14,042 nucleotides of DNA, from NCBI GenBank assembly GCA_034696485.1, contig JAQIWT010000901.1:1-14042 (forward strand), written 5' to 3'. The translations under genes were made by a program, and so were the position numbers. The notes under the pieces were generated by a model, which searched no databases, had not been told where the DNA came from, and worked only from the letters and a program-made list of their open reading frames with translations. This stretch comes from Isohypsibius dastychi (taxonomy: Eukaryota > Tardigrada > Eutardigrada > Parachela > Isohypsibiidae). Shown here in pieces: positions 1-14,042 of this stretch (position 1 is its first letter; each line of letters opens with the position of its first letter).

Positions 1-515
1 AGATCGGCTTTTGGAATTAATATACCTTTAGCGCTAGAACTGATCATGTACGTCGTCATCTACGGTAAAATGACGTACCGAAAACATCGGGTTTCTAAGT
101 TCCGAATGACGGAGGCCGAGAAACGAGTAGCGGCGTTACTCCTCAAACGGTTCAAAGTGGCGAAGATGCTCTTTTTGTCCGTGCTTCTTTACAGTTTCTG
201 CTATTATCCGAGAAGTATCATTCCGGCGGCGGCCGCTGTCAGCAAAACCGATATAGTTTACCCGGTGTTCGAGCTATGGATGCGAGTTCTATTCATAACA
301 GGTTATGGAATTAATGCCGTAAGTCTGTCAGTGAATGATTTCCCTTCAACTCGAACATGCCGGTTTAGGTTATACTTCTTGCGTTGAGCTCGGACTATTC
401 TGGATCATTAAAGGAGTTGCTCGGCATGAAATGCAGGAAAAAGATTAATAAAATATCAGACACCGGGACAAACAATGGTGGCACTAGCTCTAATAACCAT
501 GAGCCTATTCGATAA
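1..515 (+). CDS. Class A-like GPCR, 3' end (TM5 to C-terminus), partial
   Basis: The frame is open from base 1. Exon 1-318 is followed by a 50-bp intron (319-368, GTAAGT...TTTAG) and a last exon 369-515 ending in TAA, giving 153 visible residues. The order resembles the C-terminal half of a rhodopsin-like receptor. A hydrophobic segment fitting TM5 (IPLALELIMYVVIY) leads to a basic loop (KMTYRKHRVSKF...KRFKVAK). A TM6-like helix follows with FCYYP where CWxP is expected, then a TM7-like helix (LWMRVLFITGYGINAVILLAL). A helix-8-like stretch (SSDYSGSLKELLG) runs into a KCRKK motif that could be palmitoylated, then a polar tail. The TM7 position that is normally NPxxY reads NAVIL, so the receptor is atypical. 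The splice junction falls inside TM7 in phase 0. The ligand is not recognisable and the N-terminal half lies outside the window. The GPCR assignment is inference from the helix pattern, not from a diagnostic motif. Confidence 0.62.
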
Positions 516-566
516 TATCTTCTCACATTGATGAGAAGGGCATGAATTAAAGAAAAAAGTCTGCAT

Positions 567-572
567 AATAAA
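567..572 (+). terminator. Poly(A) signal AATAAA for the GPCR-like gene
   Basis: A canonical AATAAA lies 52 bp past the TAA of the GPCR-like gene. This is a plausible distance for cleavage and polyadenylation signalling. A second AATAAA occurs near 620. Confidence 0.5.
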
Positions 573-1298
573 ATACACTATGTATCATTGTCCGAGTTTT
601 AGCATTGGCTGGTAAGAATAATAAATACTTCGCTGCGTTTCAATCCAGGGATGATCTCGAAAAATGCTGATACAGGTAATGCTGTAGTTCTAAGCCTTGA
701 CGCTTCTCGACTGGTTGGCAGATTGGTGCCTGCAAATGTTCACAAACAACTGAATGGTCACCAATACATCGTCAGCGTAACCGTAGTCTCGCTGCTACGG
801 CCCAATTTTTTGACACTGGTTGGTGTAAATCCGACGCCGGTCAACAAAGGGCCAGGCAGGTGCGAATCACGGGAACGTTCAAAATGAGGAATTCCCGTTT
901 TCTTGAACGATTGAGATGCCAAATTCCACAAGCTGCAAGTCTATGTACAAGGTAAGTCTGAATCAGTCAGGGCACTCCCCATGCCACCTCAAACGCGGTA
1001 ACTTGCCCCGCCGTGGCGGGGATGGCAGCAGATCATTATCACTTGCATCGGAATTGTATCCTGGCAGCGTGTCATTCCTGTGCATAACATGGCTGAAATG
1101 CTCGATTCCCAACTCTGTAAGAACAGAAAGTGGTATTTTGATGCAGTGACCAAGGTTTGCAAATGTACTACTCTGTTTTTCCAATTTTCAGCTACAGTCA
1201 TCTCGCGTGAGTAAGCATACGCCGTCGAAGACGGGGTGCGGACCCTATCAGCTTCGATGCAGCGGCTCCGTCTGTACGGTTACATGCGAAATCAATCA

Positions 1299-1326
1299 GC
1301 TCAACTCAACTCAACTCTGCTCAACT
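1299..1326. repeat. CTCAA microsatellite
   Basis: Three to four adjoining CTCAA units are followed by an imperfect one, in otherwise unremarkable intergenic DNA. Confidence 0.6.
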
Positions 1327-2178
1327 CGCGAATGTGTATAATTTAGCGCGTGCTGTGCCATCGTGCGAAAAGACGAATGGGGGCTCAATATCAGCTCGAA
1401 AAGATGGCTCAGTGTACTAACAGCAACTACAACTTTAATGTTTTTGAAATCAATGTACGCAGCTACATAGGCAGAAAGAGCCTACTGTTTTTCCATTTTC
1501 TATGATTTCTACCTGGAAAAAGAAACCATCGTTTTCACACGGAAAACATGTGCTGAACCACAGATTTGGACATTCTGATTTATTAAACCTAACTCCAGTC
1601 ATCTAATTTGTTCGGTTCTTATTTTTTCGATACAGTCTGGGTTCTGTATCTTTAAAACTCTGAGCTCATTCATTCGTACCAAGGCTCATTCAGTCAAAGT
1701 TAGCTATACAGGCGCTTTGGGGTTTCCAGTTTCCGAGATTCGGGTGAGAGATGAAAGTTTTATGTTCATTCGGAACCACTTTTCTGTAGTATTTAGACCT
1801 GCTGTTCTGGTTTAGACGTTTTTCGAAGGATGCCCAAGGTTTTGCATGACGTGTTTATTTCGAGATCAACTCGTGTTCACAGAACGAGCCTCAATCGGTT
1901 CGAACAATTGTTGCATCGAAGTAGCTTCTCTTGAAACTTCATGATCAACGATTATGTGAATGCCGCCTGTAATATCGTCCGGGAACAAGTGCGCGCAGCG
2001 GGATCTGTTTGAAAACAGTTGACGAAGCTCTTTTGAAAAATTTAAACCTTAGACTCTGTCATTCTTTGATCAAGCCAACAATCCACTCCATAATGCGTAG
2101 GAAACAAGGACTGGATTTCACTGACATCTTTGCTTCAGCACCACATCGTTTACACCCTTCTTTTAAAGTTTCCGAAAA

Positions 2179-3991
2179 ATGACTGTTCTTCCATCCATCT
2201 TTCTGCACTATTTGCAAATCATCGGACTGCTTCCAAGCTGTATAGGGTCAAACCCCTCGAAACCTGACAACCGCGTTGTCAGGGGGCTTTTTTTGTGCTG
2301 GACGATATTTCTAGCTATTCTTACAGCAATGTTTGCTTCGTCAATCATCAAAGACTTTCGTGCAACTCACATTGCGGAGCTGAACGATCTGGAGTTCTTC
2401 ACGCTTATCATATTTCTCTACCGCAGCTCAGATGTCCTCAAAATTACGCTCTTCTACATTACTGCATTGTTCAAATTGAGGGAACTGCCCATTTTCTTCC
2501 ACGATTGGGATGCCGAATTCCGCAAGCTGCAAACCAAACCACATCGAACTTCGATGAAGTGTGGTGTAATTGTCGGGATCCTGTGGGTCGTCTCTGGGGT
2601 TGCTCTGCGGACTGCATTCGATTTCGACTATTATTCCACTTTTTTGAGAGAAGCGGGCGAATCATGGAGCAGTCGTGTTACTTGGTGGGTTCTACCGGAA
2701 GAATCTATTGCTTTTGATGAGGTGCTTGGGATCAACGCATCGCTGGGTGCTCTCTGTCAGACATGTGATACGACTATGCAGATATTGATTGTCTTGATAG
2801 TGCTCCACTTTACAAAATTGCTCGGTCAGCTGACCCAGAAGTTGTCTAGGCGCGAAATGAGTGTCCGACAATGCGTGTTGATTTACCGAAAAATGCAACG
2901 ATCAATGGGTGAATTCAACAATATCTTCTCGCTACCAATGTTGATTTGTTGCATTCACGATCTCGTGGTCGGAGCAGCTTTGTGCACCACCGTGTTGAGA
3001 TTCCCTTCACCGCGATATGACAACGAAAGCGACTATGATTTTAAGATGAGAGAAAATGATGACAAAGCAATGACGCCAAACCTTTATTGCTACACTGGCA
3101 TCAGCACTGTCAACACTCTACTTCGCATATTTGCATGCATCCAACTTCGTGATCAGGTAACCCCCCAGAGGCAGGTACGAAAACATGGGCAGGGAGTGGG
3201 TAGTCATGGATATTGATTGATCCACGAAGAATTGCTAATCATCAGAAATTACTCGAGTGGTGGGAAGTTGACTGGTAAATCTGGTTGCAACCAATATTGA
3301 CTAAAATTATGTTTCTTAAACCTTTTTGGAGATGTAGGTTCTTGAGTCCCTGATACGAAGATTGGCTACTACAGAAAGGGGAAGGGGGAGGGTCGATTTC
3401 GGTTGTGGTACGCGCTTCTGTTTGAATGTCCGACCAGATACCTCATCCTCATCCAACAAATGGGGGTTTCTCTAAATGTGGCGGAAATTCATCTCCGTTT
3501 GACCAGTGCTGACAGCTTGCTCAAAGAATGCACAGAGAGTGTTCTTGTGCGACCTTGTTGCCGATCGAATCCTGTGTCGAATGAAAGCATTTTTTGTCTT
3601 TTAGAACCATGCTTTGAATAAAGCAGTACAGCGAACAAAGGTTGAAACCAAAGACTCTTCACTAGAGAATGATTGTGTCATCTTGCAAATTGAAATCGCT
3701 TCAGCCCCCTTGACGGTTTCGGCTGGCGGCTTGTTATCTATCACCAAAGAGTTTGTCATGACAGTGAGTTGGGAAAATCATCAAACACGTTCAGTGTCCT
3801 CTTCAAGATGCAATACCTATCTAGATGATTTTCAGATGATTGGCGTATTTCTAACCTACATGCTGCTGATCTACCAGACCAGGGACTCCAAGTGCGACAT
3901 GGAAAAACTCTTCGGTTATATTCGAACGATGAAGACTGACTTGGCCGAACTGCGAGATACTTGTTTCAACGGTTCCGTAAACTTAGCATAG
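2179..3991 (+). CDS. Gustatory receptor (insect chemoreceptor, 7tm_7 type)
   Basis: Three exons, 2179-3156, 3605-3763 and 3836-3991, are joined by phase-0 introns and encode 430 residues, the usual size for the family. The start is the first ATG and gives a typical receptor N-terminus (FLHYLQIIGLLPS). Hydrophobic segments follow at about 34-54, 74-97, 125-140, 195-215, 250-275 and 310-322. The second exon carries a VSAGGLLSITKEFVMT block. The third begins MIGVFLTYMLLIYQT, matching the family's C-terminal TYxxxxxQ(F) signature with the final F replaced by T. Phase-0 introns near the 3' end are characteristic of gustatory receptors. Introns are 448 bp (GTAACC...TTTTAG) and 72 bp (GTGAGT...TTTCAG). 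The protein would be a membrane ligand-gated cation channel subunit in chemosensory neurons. The ligand cannot be inferred. Oddity: about 36 polar residues follow the signature, where most family members stop within a few residues. Confidence 0.82.
3157..3604 (+). other. Intron 1 of the gustatory receptor
   Basis: This is a 448-bp phase-0 intron with donor GTAACC and acceptor TTTTTGTCTTTTAG. The polypyrimidine tract is good. No nested gene or repeat is visible. Confidence 0.75.
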
Positions 3992-4357
3992 CTGCGGTAA
4001 CTGAGACACCTACATCCGAATCCTCGTGCTGGGGAACTTTTGCACATGTTTTTGTAAGCACATTTTAGTTACTTGTAGAATGAGCTTCGTGCTCGAACTC
4101 GCACGGCACATTCAAAGTATTGTATGTGTTTGCCAAATTCTATATCAGTACTATAACCTCTTGGATGATGATTACCCTGAAGAGTCGGGAAACTACCACC
4201 AGCTTCTAGAGAACTGCGATGTTCGAAACAGCATCCATGTAGGAAATCGTGTATTCGAGCCATTTAGCAGAGATGTACAGTACAGTATATTATTCCTCTC
4301 TGATGATGTACCGAAAAGCATGGCGGCTGAGATTGAAGTTCTGATTGAGAATTACAG
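3992..4357. other. Spacer between gustatory receptor and DUF2238-like gene
   Basis: This 366-bp stretch should contain the 3' end of the receptor transcript and the missing 5' end of the DUF2238-like gene. One forward frame is open right through it, but its product matches nothing I recognise and it is out of frame with the DUF2238 coding. A strong donor-like GTAAGC sits at 4054. A plausible acceptor (AATTACAG) ends at 4357. Confidence 0.5.
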
Positions 4358-5123
4358 GAGATTTCGATTTAAAATTGTCTATTGGACTCCCTTTTGTCAT
4401 ACTTTATCGGCATTCATTCCCCCTAACACCCCTTCTGTATCGTCTGATGTTCTTTGAATCGATACTGTTGTTAGTTGGAGCCCATTACACGTACGCCAGG
4501 GTACCATTTGGTAAGATCTGATTAAGAGACAACGTCAGAGCACCCCCTCTACGTCACTTACCCACGATACTTGTGTTTTAGGTAACTGGCTCCAGATGGC
4601 ATTTACCTTCAAACGGAACCACTACGATCGCATTGGTCATTTCTTCCAAGGTTTCGTCCCGGCAATTTTGTTCCGAGAGATACTCTTGCGTAAAAACGCC
4701 GAGAAACGTGGAGCATGGCTGTCTGGAGCTACCGTTGCGTTTTCTTTGGCCTGCTCGGCTTATTACGAGCTGCTAGAATGGTTCGCTGTGGAACTTGGTG
4801 TGGATGACTCTGATGACTTCATGGGATCACAAGGCGACGTACTCCGTTCTGCCGATTAAGTGGTACAAAACAAACTTGATTCAGAAAATCAAGCGCAGCC
4901 ACGAAGACTGCGGCTACTGTAATGCCCTGGCATTTATTATCTGATTCAGGTTTGTTTTGTACCACTTAATCGGCAGAACGGAGTATATGATGCACAGTGG
5001 GATATGTTCTTAGCACTTCTCGGCGCTTGTACGGCTCTGGTGTTCTTGGCGGAAGAACACGACTTGGAGCTTGAGCAGATCCGACCTGGCGACAATCAGC
5101 GTCGGAAACTCAAGAAACATTAA
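4358..5123 (+). CDS. YjdF/DUF2238-like membrane protein, 5' end unresolved, interrupted by a MITE
   Basis: Visible coding lies at 4358-4510 and 4582-4841, separated by a 71-bp intron (GTAAGA...TGTTTTAG), and continues in the same frame at 4986-5123 after a 142-bp insertion. Without the insertion it is 182 residues, close to the roughly 200 of bacterial YjdF proteins. Conserved blocks appear in family order: SFPLTPLLYRL, VGAHYTYARVPFGNW (spanning the intron), NHYDRIGHFFQGFVPA, REILLR, SAYYELLEW, FMGSQGDV, and after the insertion YDAQWDMFLALLGA. Hydrophobic helices separate the blocks, so it is a multi-pass membrane protein; the family's function is unknown. As the DNA stands, the insertion gives a stop at 4857-4859. 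The first exon, which should carry the WxLE region, was not found. The family is mainly bacterial, so horizontal acquisition is inferred. The intron and flanking arthropod genes argue against contamination. It could be a pseudogene or rescued by splicing. Confidence 0.83.
4511..4581 (+). other. Spliceosomal intron in the DUF2238-like gene
   Basis: This 71-bp intron has donor GTAAGA and acceptor TTGTGTTTTAG. It splits the glycine codon of VPFG/NWL (phase 1). Removing it joins two conserved blocks of the family exactly. It shows the gene has been adapted to a eukaryotic nucleus rather than being bacterial contamination. Confidence 0.88.
4842..4875 (+). repeat. Left terminal inverted repeat of the MITE
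   Basis: This is a perfect 34-bp inverted match to 4950-4983. In the frame of the interrupted gene it supplies the TAA stop at 4857-4859. Confidence 0.9.
4950..4983 (-). repeat. Right terminal inverted repeat of the MITE
   Basis: This is the reverse complement of the left terminal repeat. It contains a pyrimidine-containing stretch followed by CGGCAG (AG at 4975-4976), which could act as a splice acceptor. Confidence 0.9.
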
Positions 5124-5547
5124 AGTACCAGAAGTCCGCAGAATGTACACGAAGCACATGTTAGTTTCGACTCCAGATACAAATACATTATGATACCGTC
5201 GTTCGTGGGTATATCGTGTTGGAATCGACCTGCTGAAAACAGATTCCTGCAGTAGGAAGTTTTTCGGTTTTTTTGTTAGACGACAAATATCGCATTTTCG
5301 CGAGGCTGCCGCAGGACAACAGTTACATAAGGAACGCCACCTACACCTCTCATTCGTCCTGTTAACCAAAAATTACAAATATCAATCAGAAAGTAAAGCG
5401 AACCATACTGATGGTCGAACCACAATACTGAGCATCAGATTTGAACCAAAAATTTGAAGTCAGCTAATGATGAAACCGGAGGGAGTTTTCACAAGGCAAA
5501 GAATCACAATGTCAGGGAGGGAAGGTCATGTCATACGCAGACACAGT
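5124..5547. other. Convergent 3'-3' spacer between DUF2238-like gene and ABCC transporter
   Basis: The region should hold both 3' UTRs. I found no canonical AATAAA on either strand at a good distance, and open frames on the minus strand here match nothing. No repeat is evident. Confidence 0.5.
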
Positions 5548-13095
<7,548 letters not shown>

Positions 13096-14042
13096 GATAG
13101 AATAATAGTTCAATAAACGACAACATCAGGAATGAATCTCGAACTCGATTTTCCAGTGCAAGAGGCCGTTGTGGTCCAGAAATGGCCCAAGCAGTCACCG
13201 GAAACGAGAAAAACGTATCTGATGATTGATAATTGGCAACTACATGTCTATTGCAATACGGTGGGACGATAAGAATAATCAGTGGAAGATTGGAAAAAGC
13301 CAAAAGTGGCTTCAAGTGGAAATCAACGAAACAATTGGTTACAGCGAACTCTGATAGCAGTCCCGGTGAATCCGACTGAAACGTGATAAAAGTGTGGTAC
13401 AATTTCGATGAAAGACGGACTAGGACCATTGGGAACTCGTGGGAACGCAAACAAAAACAAGGAAACGAAACGACGAAGAAAAACGAAAACTAAAAGTAAC
13501 AGAATCGACCCCCCCCCCCTTGTCCACCAACCCCCTGGCTCCCACTTCGTTAATTCAAATCGAATTTATCCAGACGTAATATTCGTTGAAGTACATGCGA
13601 CTTTTAATGATCTAACCTTGGATTTCGAATGCTGGAAGAACAAGTTTTTTCGGTGTTTTGTAAAATATTTGAGTATTGCTTTAGGGTCTAGAACTTCATG
13701 ACAATATATCGCCCTGTTCAACTTTTAAAAAGTATTCGATATTTGAAACCTGTTTTTGTGACTTGGCGGCGGGGATGCAAAAAGGAAATATTGTTTCTGA
13801 AAAACGTATGTCAGAAATCGATGAGTTGATACTTTTGAGGTGAAAGTGTCAATATTTGAGCTGAGCCTGCAGATTTGTTCAGTTTCGTAGTTTGAACGGA
13901 TGCGAAAGGTCAGTGTTTGATAAGGACGGGAAATTTGACGCAATACCGCATGGCACGAATAATCAGGTTTGTTTTCACACGGATGAGGTCATTCTATGGC
14001 CAGAATCGATGGTTGACAATACTGAAAGATTAGATAGCTGTT
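13096..14042. other. Upstream region of the MRP-like transporter
   Basis: This should contain the 5' UTR and promoter of the minus-strand transporter. Short open frames occur on both strands but none resembles a known protein. An 11-base C run lies at 13509-13519. No TATA box or further exon could be identified with confidence. Confidence 0.45.
13509..13519 (+). repeat. C11 homopolymer
   Basis: An uninterrupted run of eleven C lies in the region upstream of the transporter. Its length is prone to sequencing and replication error. Confidence 0.85.

Larger units (their letters stand above)
516..2178. other. Intergenic region between GPCR-like gene and gustatory receptor
   Basis: The open frames here are short (under 80 codons), lie on both strands and show no recognisable protein family or splice-linked partner. 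Visible items are a CTCAA/CTCAACT microsatellite around 1299-1326 and a GC-rich 16-bp perfect palindrome at 1006-1021 (7-bp arms, GT centre). The last few hundred bases should hold the promoter of the receptor gene, but I see no convincing TATA box or initiator. Confidence 0.5.
4842..4983. mobile_element. 142-bp MITE with long terminal inverted repeats and TA target duplication (Tc1/mariner-like)
   Basis: The first 34 bases (4842-4875) are a perfect inverted repeat of the last 34 (4950-4983). Similarity continues inward for about 9 more bases with two mismatches. The ends read CTCCGTTCTGCC...GGCAGAACGGAG. The dinucleotide TA occurs on both sides (4840-4841 and 4984-4985); deleting the element and one TA restores an uninterrupted GDV-YDAQWDM coding sequence. 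This proves a recent insertion at a TA site, typical of IS630/Tc1/mariner superfamily elements. The core of about 74 bp has no coding capacity, so movement would depend on a transposase elsewhere. The intact TIRs and TSD suggest a young insertion. Confidence 0.9.

Noticed and set aside
815-885. Possible tRNA B-box-like sequence (GTGCGAATCAC)
   Set aside because: It departs from the B-box consensus, and no A box or acceptor-stem pairing is found at the right distance.
651-887. Forward open frame of 78 codons in the left intergenic region
   Set aside because: No recognisable domain, no splice partner, and other short frames on both strands nearby are equally long.
1006-1021. GC-rich perfect palindrome resembling a terminator hairpin
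   Set aside because: A bacterial-type terminator has no meaning in this nuclear context, the arms are only 7 bp, and no T-run or gene end is next to it.
4026-4457. Open forward frame of 143 codons between the gustatory receptor and the DUF2238-like gene
   Set aside because: It matches no family I know, overlaps the DUF2238 exon in another frame, and that exon has clear family conservation and splice sites. Its YRRFRF string resembles a DUF2238 motif only by chance, because the matching position is already filled in the other frame.
4358-5123. Bacterial contamination as an explanation for the DUF2238-like gene
   Set aside because: A spliceosomal intron and a TA-flanked MITE lie inside the gene, and it is contiguous with arthropod genes on both sides.
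5010-5369. Minus-strand open frame of 119 codons
   Set aside because: It overlaps the conserved 3' end of the DUF2238-like gene and the 3' spacer. The product has no family features.

Overview
The window is nuclear DNA from an arthropod, most likely a hexapod. Three things point there: a split gustatory-receptor gene (a family expanded in arthropods), a many-exon ABCC/MRP transporter, and canonical GT-AG introns that are mostly 52-75 bp. The order is not resolvable by reading alone. Diptera, beetles, springtails and small crustaceans all have introns this short.

Layout. (1) 1-515, + strand: the last two exons of a class A-like GPCR that enters from the left edge. (2) 516-2178: intergenic, no convincing gene. 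(3) 2179-3991, + strand: a complete three-exon gustatory receptor (430 aa as assembled). (4) about 4358-5123, + strand: a YjdF/DUF2238-family membrane protein. This family is known mainly from bacteria, yet the copy here carries a 71-bp spliceosomal intron. It is interrupted in its last conserved block by a 142-bp TA-flanked inverted-repeat element (MITE). (5) 5548-13095, - strand: a complete 25-exon MRP1-type ABC transporter. The exon lengths sum to 4665 nt (1554 aa plus stop), every junction is in phase, and both nucleotide-binding domains have all their motifs. Its first intron (about 1 kb) holds a 40-bp tandem repeat and a palindrome flanked by direct repeats. (6) 13096-14042: region upstream of the transporter, no gene seen.

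The genes do not form a pathway. Two are receptors, one is an export pump, and one is a probable horizontally acquired membrane protein of unknown function. The DUF2238-like gene and the transporter converge tail to tail across about 425 bp.

The most unusual signal is the DUF2238-like gene. It is a bacterial-type protein with a eukaryotic intron, its 5' end is unresolved, and the MITE inside its coding sequence either kills it or is spliced out. A GT at the insertion point and an AG inside the right terminal repeat would together restore the frame with only two extra residues. All splice sites were chosen by hand from GT-AG signals, phase and family conservation; no transcript or database was consulted.
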